Source: a virus. From it: 64,000 bases of DNA. Positions within the stretch are counted from its first letter, which is position 1, and each line of letters begins with the position of its first letter. The DNA is taken from positions 1-64,000 of IMG/VR virus record IMGVR_UViG_3300017963_000275; one strand, written 5' to 3'. A model generated the notes under the pieces. It was not told where the DNA came from, did no database searches, and was given only the letters and a program-made list of their open reading frames with translations. Shown in pieces: positions 29,219 to 37,728 of this stretch. The translations under genes were made by a program, and so were the position numbers.

Positions 29219-29800
29219 TTATCCTCTTGCTAGAATATCACTGATGTTCTGTGCGGTCAAAGACCTTCTTGAATCAGAAATCCTAGTATTAACGGTGACA
29301 TTGCCGCCCAAAGAGTTGTTAATATCGTTTGCCAAGACATTATAGTTTACGCTGCCCTCTGAAGTTCCACGCACATTAACCCGGTACCGTTCATCGCGCA
29401 TTCGACCAGCAGTATCCGGACCAGCTATACGAGCCGTATTGCCCATGCGAGCTGGATTTGGAGGAATTGGTGCCCTGGGCGAGTTGGCTGAACCTGGATG
29501 AACACCCATATTCAGCTTTAGGCTAGAACCACCAGTGCCACTCTTAAGGTCTGGTTGCACGCGTGGAGCAGAACCAGCCGTTACTGGAGGATCGCTCAAA
29601 GCGACAGCTAGCGCTACAGCTGCTGCGCCGCCTAATGCTACTGGTTTTACTCCCAAAATGGGAGACTTGCCCATCTGGACTGCCTTATTCGCTGCAGTTA
29701 AAGTCTTGTCTGTAACCTCAGAGAACCAATTACGCGACTCTGAAAAGTATCTGGAGATATCTGAAGCATGTTTTCCAAATACATGGTCCATAACATTCAT
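29219..29800 (-). CDS. Small tail protein between tape measure and hub, unknown
   Basis: 193 residues. A helical N-terminus (FGKHASDISRYFSESRNWF) precedes one Ala/Val hydrophobic stretch (ALGGAAAVALAVAL, near residues 56-69), then a Pro/Gly/Arg-rich linker and a short alpha/beta C-terminus (RYRVNVRGTSEGSVNY, ending IL-ARG). One possible transmembrane helix makes an ejected or membrane-interacting tail-tip accessory plausible. TAGGGGG precedes the ATG. The family is not recognised. Confidence 0.6.
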   Translation of the reverse strand: MNVMDHVFGKHASDISRYFSESRNWFSEVTDKTLTAANKAVQMGKSPILGVKPVALGGAAAVALAVALSDPPVTAGSAPRVQPDLKSGTGGSSLKLNMGVHPGSANSPRAPIPPNPARMGNTARIAGPDTAGRMRDERYRVNVRGTSEGSVNYNVLANDINNSLGGNVTVNTRISDSRRSLTAQNISDILARG

Positions 29801-29810
29801 AATGATCCCC

Positions 29811-32800
29811 CTAATTTAGTAATTGCTTTCTTGCAATACTAATAAGCTCCGCATCTCTGTTCTCTGTAATATCTAAATCTACCACAGATTCTCCAAGTGT
29901 CGGTAATACTGACACATGCGACGTGCCAAGTCCGTGTGCTTCTAAGATATTCTGCATACGAGAGCGCACATCAGATTCACTCAGTGTACCACGTAATTCT
30001 TCTGCGGCCTCTTCTACTGCTGGGCGCCTTGCAACCATCCTGGCACGATCTGGCCATAAATCGTATTCAAACATATTGCGTCCTTCATCTTGAACAATCT
30101 TTAACTTGATATCCTCAAGGTCAACTGATGGATGCCATCCTTTCCAATCGGGCCCTGGAAGCATGCGTCCATCCAACTTTTCAGCCAACAAATATCGGCG
30201 CCTATACCAGTCAGCATAACTCTCTCCGTCTAAGCGCGTCGCCAGATACTCCACCCATAGTTCTTTGCTGGTTGGCATTCCCTCAACATCGCGACTGCGA
30301 TATAATTCGTTGAGTGTCTGCCTGGCCTGTTCAACCTGATCTTCAGTCAAAAGGCCCTTTTTAATAGCCTTGCGTAGGTTATCTGCATCACGCAATTGCC
30401 ACCGCGCTATATAAAGTGCCTGTTCATTTTCCGGGACCATGCCAATAATCTGGGCACGCTCCTCCATATCTGCTTCTACAAAAGCATTGAAATAGTCTCG
30501 CTCGCGTCTTGGAAGTGCTCGAAAAATTTGGGAAAACTTATACGTATATGGATTAATCCCAAATAGAGTTTCGCGACGTTTTTGCTCCATGTCGGCAACA
30601 GTTTCCTCATCCTGTTGGCGCGCAGCCTGTCGCTTGAGGGCGGTGTACTTCACATATTCTAAAATGTCAAAATACTCTTCTAATTCACGCATTTGCGATA
30701 CTTGACTGGGCTCGCCCTCCCAGCCAAGAGCATGCTTCATGGTGTCAGCAAACGGCTTAAAGAAGTCTCTGATGGGATGTCCCCAGAATGCATTTTCTGT
30801 TCCGTATGCTACTGTTCTTTCATAATCTTCGACCGCAGTCCTCATATGAATTAGCTTTGCTCCTGGACTAATTGGAGTCAGGTATTCAAGTGGGGTTTCA
30901 GATTCATGAGCCAAGGTCTCCCAATAACTACCAAAGACCTCTTCCATTAGTGAAACCTCCTCAGCCTTCTCCTTCTCTAATTCATTGGCTTCAGCCAGTA
31001 TCATCTCGGGAACACTCAGTTTTCTCTCCCTGTACTTGTAGGGGGAAAATTGTTTTCTTACTTTGCGAGCCTTAACTTCTTCCATCCGCTCGCGATATAT
31101 AGCAATTTCTTGCTCAGAAAGCTCATTCCTTTTGATGCTTGCCCTTACTTGACGCTCAATCTGTTTGAATCGTTCTGTATATGGGGCCACGTCTGCCAAA
31201 ATAGCAAATCTATGGATCAGAGGATAATCCTCATATGCAACCCCTTCCAACTCTGGGTATAGGGCTGCGTAGCCCGGCCCAGGAAGCCTTAATTCCCCTT
31301 CTTGGACCTTCGCATACGGATCACCCTTTAAGAAGTCTGGAGCGCGTTCTCCGGCCCCTGGGAGCCATTCTGGCATACGGTTCCGGATCGGATTATACAT
31401 GGGTATCTGACGTCGCCTATGTGGATACAGGCGTCGCACAAGCTCTGTGGTGCCTATCCCGCCACCTAATTCAAGATCCCAATAAGCCCTCTCTGCGCCG
31501 TACAGTCTACGAGCAGACTCTAATTGCATCTCCTGGGCAAAAGTATCAGATTCTCCTGTGATGGCCTCTTTTATGGCTGTCATGGTAAAACCAGGCAAAC
31601 CAATCATTTCTGTCATACGGTAAATCTGCTCGCCGACAACCCCCTTGGCCCCGTAGGGAGAGATAGGAGATCCCTGGGGTAGCTCTCCGCCGACCTCTTC
31701 AGCAACAGGCTCATAACCATATTTTTCAGGCATTCTAACGGTTAATTCTTCACCTTCTGCCCCTACGCGCATCCAGTCCTCTGTATGCATTAACTTAGGG
31801 GGCTTAAAGAAACGCCCAATGGTGGCTGCCAATACCGGCCCTATGAATGGAATATCCTCAAATGCTGTTCCCGTTACCGGATAGGGCCTTTCATAATAAT
31901 GTTTCTTTTCAAGCTCATAGGTGAAATTCTCGTGAAAAAATCTCTCAAACGGCGACATATCTTCGCCATAAATAGCTTTTTCTCTAGCCCGGGTAAGCAT
32001 GCGCGGATACCAGTGCTGCCTATAGTATTGGACCCGTTTACCTTCATACGGGGAACGTCCAAATTCCCACCATCGACCCTTGCGAACCGGAACCCTCTTG
32101 CGGCCAGCGTAAAGGGCCTCTAGTTCTTCTGGTCTTTCTGATGGCAACAATGCTCCAGGCAAAAATGGAAGTATAAGTCCAAAACCCACACCTATGCCCA
32201 AGATCGCATGAACTTTGCTAGGGGTCATTTGTCCCATCATACGGGCTAAAGTACCGGTCAGGCCCTTTCGTCGCCCATCCTGCATACTTGCAACCAACTT
32301 GGCCATCTTGCCTTCCCAGCCAGCTACTCGCTTCTCTGTTTGTTGATGTATGATCTGCTGTGCCTGAGAGGGTAGATATGATGGACGCTTCTTTTTCCTT
32401 CCATAAATAGCAGCCATAAAGGCATCGCTTTGGGCTGCTGTGGCCATAGCGGCTTCATTCATGGACAGGCCCATGCGCTGAAACTTCAATTGTTCATGTA
32501 TGCGCCTTCCATACCCCATCCAGGAGGCACCCAATGCACCCATAATCGGAAAAGCGGCCAATTTAGTTAGGCTGGTACTGCCAGGAGCAATCTTTTCTTG
32601 CCATTCCCGATAATCTTGTAGTCCCGTGTATTCTGCGATGCGCGAAGCAGCAAGATTAGATTGCGTTACTAGCTTACCAATGCCAGCTGTGATACCTTCC
32701 CCAAGAAGAGTCTTGTCAAGAAATTCAGACTTTCTAGCCTGATAATCGAGTTCCTTATAGGCCAGCATTGCGGCAAAACCAAGGATGCCCAGTTTTCCAG

Positions 32801-33689
32801 TTAGTTTACCAAGTGTCTTGAGGCCACTCGACGGAACCACACCCAGGCGCAAACTACGCAAAATAGGCACCTTGTGCATGATGGTAGCAAAGGGCTCGAG
32901 CTCGAAGGGTGCTCGTGCCAACTGGTTCATTCTCTCAACTAGAGTTGTGCCATATCCAAAAAGATAACGACGCCATGCCTGTGCTCTTGTTTTGCCTCCA
33001 ATAAAGAGAAATGACTCGTGCTCGGGTCGGCCCGTGACCCCCCGAAACTTAATCATGCTCTTGAAAATATCGTCAGCGGCAGGGCCACCTAATGCAGATC
33101 TCACATAACCCATCTGGAACGCAGGAGCTGCAAATGCAGGAGATCTGATAACAGCAGCATGTTTCAGAATGACCTTATTCGTTTTGCCTAGAAAAAGCTT
33201 GCCGCCCTCAAATCGGATACCGTAGCTTAGAATATCATCAAGGAATTGCGGATCTCTGCCTGTCAACCTGGCAATATAACGCAGGAAGTCTTTCCCTCCC
33301 TTGCGCTGAGCCAGGTCTTGTAAAACTGCGCCAGAAATATACCTTTGTTGCCTTGAGGCCGTCTCAAGGGGAGAAATTAGGTGGCTTAGCTGAAAGGTTC
33401 GTAAAACGCGACCAGGAGAAAACTCTTCAACTGTCCGAATAAAACGGGCATAAAAGTCCCATCCACGCTGCTGGCCGAACTGCATACGACCAGCGGCAGC
33501 TAATGCCCCAACGCCCAGACCAAAAGAAGCTAAGCCAGATAGTTGGTCTTCTAGAGGGTTAGATAGTGGCTGCGGGCCGGCATCCCAATACGTACGCGTA
33601 CTTGCCTCAGCCCTAGTTAAACTGTCCTCAGCCAGCGCTACCGGCTGGTTGGAACTGAGTCCATATGTATAGGGCTGAAATGGAGGCAA
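29811..33689 (-). CDS. Candidate tape-measure protein, large tail/ejection protein
   Basis: 1292 residues placed where contractile-tailed phages encode the tape measure: after the chaperone-like genes and before the hub. It is helical with several hydrophobic or glycine-rich stretches (LASFGLGVGALAAAG near 53-67; LGIGVGFGLILPFLPGALL near 497-515), basic and Tyr/Trp-rich middle parts, and charged helices late (EMILAEANELEKEKAEEV). The C-terminal ~60 residues look like a separate small domain. It lacks the long regular coiled-coil of classic tape measures, so an ejected membrane protein is the alternative. The start is TTG, with a weak AGGTG site. At 1.5 angstrom per residue a helix of this length would be about 190 nm; this is inference. 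Confidence 0.6.
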   Translation of the reverse strand: MPPFQPYTYGLSSNQPVALAEDSLTRAEASTRTYWDAGPQPLSNPLEDQLSGLASFGLGVGALAAAGRMQFGQQRGWDFYARFIRTVEEFSPGRVLRTFQLSHLISPLETASRQQRYISGAVLQDLAQRKGGKDFLRYIARLTGRDPQFLDDILSYGIRFEGGKLFLGKTNKVILKHAAVIRSPAFAAPAFQMGYVRSALGGPAADDIFKSMIKFRGVTGRPEHESFLFIGGKTRAQAWRRYLFGYGTTLVERMNQLARAPFELEPFATIMHKVPILRSLRLGVVPSSGLKTLGKLTGKLGILGFAAMLAYKELDYQARKSEFLDKTLLGEGITAGIGKLVTQSNLAASRIAEYTGLQDYREWQEKIAPGSTSLTKLAAFPIMGALGASWMGYGRRIHEQLKFQRMGLSMNEAAMATAAQSDAFMAAIYGRKKKRPSYLPSQAQQIIHQQTEKRVAGWEGKMAKLVASMQDGRRKGLTGTLARMMGQMTPSKVHAILGIGVGFGLILPFLPGALLPSERPEELEALYAGRKRVPVRKGRWWEFGRSPYEGKRVQYYRQHWYPRMLTRAREKAIYGEDMSPFERFFHENFTYELEKKHYYERPYPVTGTAFEDIPFIGPVLAATIGRFFKPPKLMHTEDWMRVGAEGEELTVRMPEKYGYEPVAEEVGGELPQGSPISPYGAKGVVGEQIYRMTEMIGLPGFTMTAIKEAITGESDTFAQEMQLESARRLYGAERAYWDLELGGGIGTTELVRRLYPHRRRQIPMYNPIRNRMPEWLPGAGERAPDFLKGDPYAKVQEGELRLPGPGYAALYPELEGVAYEDYPLIHRFAILADVAPYTERFKQIERQVRASIKRNELSEQEIAIYRERMEEVKARKVRKQFSPYKYRERKLSVPEMILAEANELEKEKAEEVSLMEEVFGSYWETLAHESETPLEYLTPISPGAKLIHMRTAVEDYERTVAYGTENAFWGHPIRDFFKPFADTMKHALGWEGEPSQVSQMRELEEYFDILEYVKYTALKRQAARQQDEETVADMEQKRRETLFGINPYTYKFSQIFRALPRRERDYFNAFVEADMEERAQIIGMVPENEQALYIARWQLRDADNLRKAIKKGLLTEDQVEQARQTLNELYRSRDVEGMPTSKELWVEYLATRLDGESYADWYRRRYLLAEKLDGRMLPGPDWKGWHPSVDLEDIKLKIVQDEGRNMFEYDLWPDRARMVARRPAVEEAAEELRGTLSESDVRSRMQNILEAHGLGTSHVSVLPTLGESVVDLDITENRDAELISIARKQLLN

Positions 33690-33698
33690 TCACGACAC

Positions 33699-34586
33699 CT
33701 ACTTCTTTTTAGATTCCAGCTGCTTGATGACATCAGAATACATATCCTGAGCCTGTTTTATCATCTTATCACGAACTTTGCCAATTTTGGAGTCTATGAG
33801 GTAACGACGCATTTCTTCAGGCTCACGGGCTTCGTGGCTATCTAACAAGAATTGTTCTGTCATCTTGGTTTCTGCCCCAAAATTCACATTGTGTTTCTTT
33901 TTAGCTTCTAAGATAGGGGATACCTTCCACCATTTGCCGCCTGCAGCTTTAGGCTCACTCTTGGGTTTCTGGACTACAGGCTTTGGCTGCTGCTGCTCCC
34001 ATAGTCTCTTGGCATCAATGTCTGGCTTATTAAGATTGGCAAATTTCGGAGCCTGTTTTGTTTGGGGCTCCTGGTCAAGCTGTGTGATAGATACGGGCTC
34101 TTTAAGTAGACCAACTTTTAACATTTTGGATTCAGCCTGTACGAGTCTGGTCAAAAATGTACGATAGTCCATGGCATAGATCTCTTCTGGCTTATACGGA
34201 AAAGCTGTAGCTATAATTTCGCTACACTGATGCAAGATAGCTGAATTGCCACCAGCCATAAGGAGACGCGTTTGTTCAATATCTTCTTGAAAACTAGGCC
34301 CACTAGTAGGACCAGAAAACTGCCAGATAGTCTGAACGACTGTGGATACTAGTCCAGCTCGATAGGTATGAATGTCTTCTACGATCCTCGGGTCGAGGAC
34401 ACATTTGCGAAAGATCTCATCCTCAATTACAGATGGAGGGATAAACTTGCGCTGAATATCTACATCATATTGAATATAATCCCCTAGGGATAGGGGTTTC
34501 CAAGGAACTATTAACCCATCCTCAAAAGATGTAGTATAAACACCGCCGTAGTGACGGCGCGTATCGACTAGTTGACGATATGACAT
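33699..34586 (-). CDS. Probable second tail-assembly chaperone or hub-assembly protein
   Basis: 295 residues from ATG at 34586; an in-frame TTG one codon earlier is an alternative. It is soluble and mostly helical, with a Gln/Lys/Pro linker (EQQQPKPVVQKPKSEPKAAG) and a charged C-terminal helix ending in KKK. It lies directly after the smaller chaperone candidate and before the tape-measure candidate, the usual place for a chaperone pair. Unlike the classic pair it is not in an alternate frame: it is in the same frame, behind TAA and TGA in tandem. No strong ribosome site is seen, so translation may depend on coupling. The function is inferred from position. Confidence 0.55.
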   Translation of the reverse strand: MSYRQLVDTRRHYGGVYTTSFEDGLIVPWKPLSLGDYIQYDVDIQRKFIPPSVIEDEIFRKCVLDPRIVEDIHTYRAGLVSTVVQTIWQFSGPTSGPSFQEDIEQTRLLMAGGNSAILHQCSEIIATAFPYKPEEIYAMDYRTFLTRLVQAESKMLKVGLLKEPVSITQLDQEPQTKQAPKFANLNKPDIDAKRLWEQQQPKPVVQKPKSEPKAAGGKWWKVSPILEAKKKHNVNFGAETKMTEQFLLDSHEAREPEEMRRYLIDSKIGKVRDKMIKQAQDMYSDVIKQLESKKK

Positions 34587-34592
34587 CAATCA

Positions 34593-35009
34593 TTACAGTT
34601 TTGCAACCAACATGCTGGCAGCTTGAGGCGACATAAAGTTCGAGTTAGACATAATCTGTTCTGAAAGGCTCTGTGGGGTGCCAGCTTTTCCGGTTTTCCA
34701 ATCAACATCTTTGGACTTCCAGAGCACAGCCGTGTCACAAATCAGCTCCTCTAGATCCCACTGATTGAGATCGTTCTTTGGATCCTGCAGCTTTGTCTGT
34801 ACCTCAATATACTCTGGTCTACAGATGGGACGCCAAATAAAAACCTCATCCTCTGAAAAGCCAGAAATAAATACTTCGCCGTACTGCTGTTTCCAAGCAT
34901 CAATCTGCGCCTGGTCTGGGGCACCCTTGAATTCTTTGAGTAATGCCATAAGGTTAGGTGCCTGTTCTTGTGGTGCTTCTTGCTCTTGCACGGTTGCTTC
35001 TTCGCTCAT
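34593..35009 (-). CDS. Probable tail-assembly chaperone
   Basis: 138 residues from ATG at 35009, chosen for the AGGAG site six bases upstream; a longer TTG-started frame to 35072 lacks such a site. The N-terminus is Glu/Gln-rich (EEATVQEQEAPQEQ). The folded part has KQQYGEVFISGFSEDEVFIW and ELICDTAVLWKSKDVDW, a pattern like chaperones that bind the tape measure. It lies between the last tube-domain gene and the tape-measure candidate. There is a 72-base gap upstream, without a clear terminator. The call is by size and context. Confidence 0.6.
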   Translation of the reverse strand: MSEEATVQEQEAPQEQAPNLMALLKEFKGAPDQAQIDAWKQQYGEVFISGFSEDEVFIWRPICRPEYIEVQTKLQDPKNDLNQWDLEELICDTAVLWKSKDVDWKTGKAGTPQSLSEQIMSNSNFMSPQAASMLVAKL

Positions 35010-35015
35010 TATATT

Positions 35016-35020
35016 CTCCT
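35016..35020 (-). promoter_or_regulatory. Ribosome-binding site that selects ATG 35009 for the chaperone gene
   Basis: AGGAG on the minus strand, six bases from the ATG at 35009. The upstream TTG at 35072 has no comparable site, so the start of this gene is moved inward by 21 codons. Confidence 0.65.
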
Positions 35021-35081
35021 GTATTCCGTAGTTTGGTTCTAACAAAGTAGCATTTTTCGCTAACTTATGCAAATAAAATAA

Positions 35082-35918
35082 CTATACAATAGTTTGGGCC
35101 AAAAATGTATATTGTTCCTGTAGTGGCTGTCCATCAATCTGTACCATTTGTGCTTGTCCGGTAATATGGGCCCCTACGATCTTACGCACAGTATGGTTGG
35201 CCATCTCGTTTTGGTAGTTGCCGTACACAATATAGATATCAAAGCCATCAAACCTGTTATCGTCTGCCCTGCGCAATTGATTGATCAGGTCCTCATTGCT
35301 CGTACTGGAACCCCATACCTGGTCTTCAAAAACCTCCATTAGATCTTCGAAGGCCTTATCTCGGGGACTATCCTGGTCAAACGTTGCATAGCCAGCAATG
35401 CTTTGATAAAAATCATAACGCTCATCGCGATTGGCGTCGCCAGATAATAGGCGCTCAATAGATGCCAGAGATATACGACTACCCCTGGATCCAACTAGGG
35501 GCTTATTTAAACCCAAAACACCACGACGTGTTTCGTCTAACTGGGACCGTGAGCCCCCTGCCTCAACCCGTGCATTTTCATAATTCTTTAATAGGCGATC
35601 CTCAGCTTTTCCAGATCCAGATTTGGGTCCCCCAAATGTAATACCTGAATCTGCAATTTGAAAATAGCGCCGCAATACTGCCCAGAGATATCCAGCCTCT
35701 TTGAAGTTCACTGTAAAGTTTCCCGACACGCCAACCTGTCCAACAGCAACAGTGTCAAACATCTGAGAAGCATAACCATAGATAGGAGCCTTAGTCTGAC
35801 TTAAGCTATATTGAATAGAGGTGACCTCATCAACCAAAACGTCACCAATATATAGAAATGTTTGGCTACCAGAAAAGTAGTCCATATCATGTATGGCTGT
35901 AAATGGCGGTCTAGGCAT
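35082..35918 (-). CDS. Tail tube-domain protein, third paralogue
   Basis: 278 residues. It contains the core beta motif of the two other tube-like proteins nearby: YFSGSQTFLYIGDVLVDEV, then IQYSLSQTKAPIYGYAS and VSGNFTVNFKEAGYLWAVL. A less conserved central insert (about residues 100-200) is charged. Its C-terminus ends in a strand-rich part with AHITGQAQMVQI. It may form the terminal ring of the tube or connect the tube to the hub. AGGAG lies about eight bases before the ATG. The relation to the tube is visible by eye but distant. Confidence 0.62.
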   Translation of the reverse strand: MPRPPFTAIHDMDYFSGSQTFLYIGDVLVDEVTSIQYSLSQTKAPIYGYASQMFDTVAVGQVGVSGNFTVNFKEAGYLWAVLRRYFQIADSGITFGGPKSGSGKAEDRLLKNYENARVEAGGSRSQLDETRRGVLGLNKPLVGSRGSRISLASIERLLSGDANRDERYDFYQSIAGYATFDQDSPRDKAFEDLMEVFEDQVWGSSTSNEDLINQLRRADDNRFDGFDIYIVYGNYQNEMANHTVRKIVGAHITGQAQMVQIDGQPLQEQYTFLAQTIV

Positions 35919-35929
35919 TTAAGACACTC

Positions 35930-36886
35930 CTATAAGAATGGGTTGCGCCGTCGACGAAAACGCTCAAAAGGATCTACGGCAGATCGAATCTCCTCATAGT
36001 CATCCTCGTACAAAAGGTCACTGGCCTTTTTGCTATGCCAAATAAATTGATCTTCGTTGCTCTTGGTAAGATCAACCACGCCAACATGACTCATTGGATC
36101 AAAATCGCGCGCCACATAATTAACAGTGTTTTCAGTTAGCATATCTTCAATCGACATCACCTGTCCGCTGCTCATAAACTCTACTCCATAAAGGGCCATG
36201 CGCGAGACAGACCCAATCTCGTTAGCAAACGATACAATAATATCAACAGGTGGTAGCTGGTCCATGATGGCTGAGGACGCTGTATTTGAATCAAAATCTG
36301 ACGGATGCGCTTCTAGAAAATCATAAAGCACATCTCGATCAAATACTGTAAAAATAAGACTGCCTGCGATTTGACGCGGCCCACGGGTAAACGCTTTAGG
36401 GTATGTTGATCCCAATGACCTTACGCCAACCTTTTCGCGATAAGTTGAAATAGACAACGTTTGCGCTTCAGCCAAAACCTTAGTGGGAGGCTTATCTAAG
36501 TCTTGATATTTACTTTTATGTTGAGAATCTAGGGCATCTGCAGCCTTTTTGGCATTTTCATAGTTTGAATCATGGGCAGCTACTTCTCCCGCTTTACGGT
36601 TTCGCTCCTGGGTTCCCGGCTTAAGAGCCTGAAGCTCCCTGATAGCTCTCTTGCGGTTCTGCCACTCTTGATCTGCAAAGTCTTGATATTCTTGACGTTC
36701 AGCTAGTAGCTCATCGCTTTCTTTTCTGAGTCGCTGTAGTGCTTCCTGATATACATTAACTACGACTTTAATATCAGCGCCGCTGTAGCTGATTCCGTTT
36801 GCAACTACAGTGCCCGTAAACTTATATTCGTCGCCAATTAAGTAATCATAGTTACTTTTGCTGATTTTACCAAAGCTAAAGCCCAT
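35930..36886 (-). CDS. Tail tube-like paralogue with a helical-hairpin insertion
   Basis: 318 residues. Outside residues about 45-133 it matches the main tube protein: SYSGADIKVVV, then LSISTYREKVGVRSLGS, FTRGPRQIAGSLIFTVFDRD, QLPPVDIIVSFANEIGSVSR and VEFMSSGQVMSIEDML. The ~90-residue insertion is highly charged and helical (QEALQRLRKESDELLAERQE; then Ala/Lys-rich AKKAADALDSQHKS), likely a coiled-coil hairpin protruding from the tube fold. It could be a tube initiator, a terminator or a baseplate-linked ring protein. It lies after the terminator/promoter-like site, so it may be expressed less than the main tube. Its ribosome site is weak (GGTGGTG). Confidence 0.7.
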   Translation of the reverse strand: MGFSFGKISKSNYDYLIGDEYKFTGTVVANGISYSGADIKVVVNVYQEALQRLRKESDELLAERQEYQDFADQEWQNRKRAIRELQALKPGTQERNRKAGEVAAHDSNYENAKKAADALDSQHKSKYQDLDKPPTKVLAEAQTLSISTYREKVGVRSLGSTYPKAFTRGPRQIAGSLIFTVFDRDVLYDFLEAHPSDFDSNTASSAIMDQLPPVDIIVSFANEIGSVSRMALYGVEFMSSGQVMSIEDMLTENTVNYVARDFDPMSHVGVVDLTKSNEDQFIWHSKKASDLLYEDDYEEIRSAVDPFERFRRRRNPFL

Positions 36887-36938
36887 TTACACCACCAAGT
36901 TTAGGATAGCAATAAAATGTGGAAAAGCTACCTCTTCT

Positions 36939-36966
36939 ATATTAAAAGAAAAGCCCCCCAGGTCAA
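36939..36966 (-). promoter_or_regulatory. Possible sigma70-type promoter overlapping the tube terminator
   Basis: Minus strand: TTGACC at 36966-36961, a 16-base gap, then TAATAT at 36944-36939. The -35 matches five of six consensus bases and the -10 four of six. The -35 lies in the terminator loop. It would restart transcription of the second tube-like gene, 50 bases downstream. This is weak evidence from base pattern alone. Confidence 0.25.
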
Positions 36967-36980
36967 TCCCCAGGGGGCTA
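36941..36980 (-). terminator. Rho-independent terminator after the tail tube gene
   Basis: Minus strand: AGCCCCCTGG, a short loop containing ATTGA, then CCTGGGGGGCT and a T-rich run (TTTTCTTTTAAT). The stem has at least seven G-C-rich pairs. It lies in the longest gap in the window, 24 bases downstream of the tube gene's stop. It should limit transcription past the highly expressed sheath and tube genes. Confidence 0.75.
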
Positions 36981-37004
36981 TTCTAGACTGTTGCTGAGTT
37001 AGCA

Positions 37005-37715
37005 CTAGGAACTAGTGTTCACTCCGCCCTGCGATGCAATGGTCTCAGCGTTAGCACTCGGCACTGGGGTCCAACCGATAATTGTCCGGGCAACATATGT
37101 ATGTTGCTGTTCCGAAACGATATCATCAATCGAAACGCCATAGCCTTCGTTGAGTAGCTCGACGCCAAAGATACGCATTACAGCGAGAGCACCGTATTCG
37201 TTAGCAGCTGCCAAAGTCACGTCGAAGGGCGGGATTTGGTCAGCATACCATGCGGTAGCAATTTCTTGGTCCGAACCCACGCTAGTGAGAGGACTCTCTT
37301 GGTTATCAATCGTATCAGCAGCCGAGGTTCCGCTGGTTCCCTGCAATACGGACGAAAGCCCGCCTGCAGAACCCACGGTTCCGCCGACCTCTGTCTGGTC
37401 GCGAAATTCCGGTCTAATATCATCGATATCGGACTGAAACTTCAATCCACCGTCAGTGCTGTATCCACCAAGCGTTGACAGTAGTACATGGCGATCAAAC
37501 ACGATAAATACGAGCGTGCCAGCGATTCCGCGCTTTCCACGAGAGAAAGAACGTGGATCTGAAGAGCCCATCGTATAAACCGGTGCTTTTTCGCGAGTAA
37601 TGGAGTAACTGATGGCCTGGAGTTCACCAATCACCTTGTTAGCGAAGACAGCCTTAATATCCACGCCAGAGAAACTGTTATAACTTCTTGCATAAGGACT
37701 TCCCTGAGTAGGCAT
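37005..37715 (-). CDS. Tail tube protein
   Basis: 236 residues. The beta-sandwich pattern reads FSGVDIKAVFANKVIGELQ, ISYSITREKAPVYTMGSSDP, then FSRGKRGIAGTLVFIVFDRH, with a Gly/Thr-rich loop around 90-150 and QIPPFDVTLAAANEYGALAV, IFGVELLNEGYGVSIDDI. It directly follows the sheath, as the major tube does in contractile tails. Stacked hexamers form the inner tube driven through the envelope. GGGAGG precedes the ATG, and a terminator follows, as for a highly expressed gene. Two paralogues lie downstream. Confidence 0.85.
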   Translation of the reverse strand: MPTQGSPYARSYNSFSGVDIKAVFANKVIGELQAISYSITREKAPVYTMGSSDPRSFSRGKRGIAGTLVFIVFDRHVLLSTLGGYSTDGGLKFQSDIDDIRPEFRDQTEVGGTVGSAGGLSSVLQGTSGTSAADTIDNQESPLTSVGSDQEIATAWYADQIPPFDVTLAAANEYGALAVMRIFGVELLNEGYGVSIDDIVSEQQHTYVARTIIGWTPVPSANAETIASQGGVNTSS

Positions 37716-37728
37716 CTAGTTATCCTCC

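Noticed and set aside
34593-34595. Programmed -1 frameshift between the two chaperone-like genes
   Set aside because: The second gene is in the same frame as the first, behind two stops; no convincing slippery heptamer leads into it.
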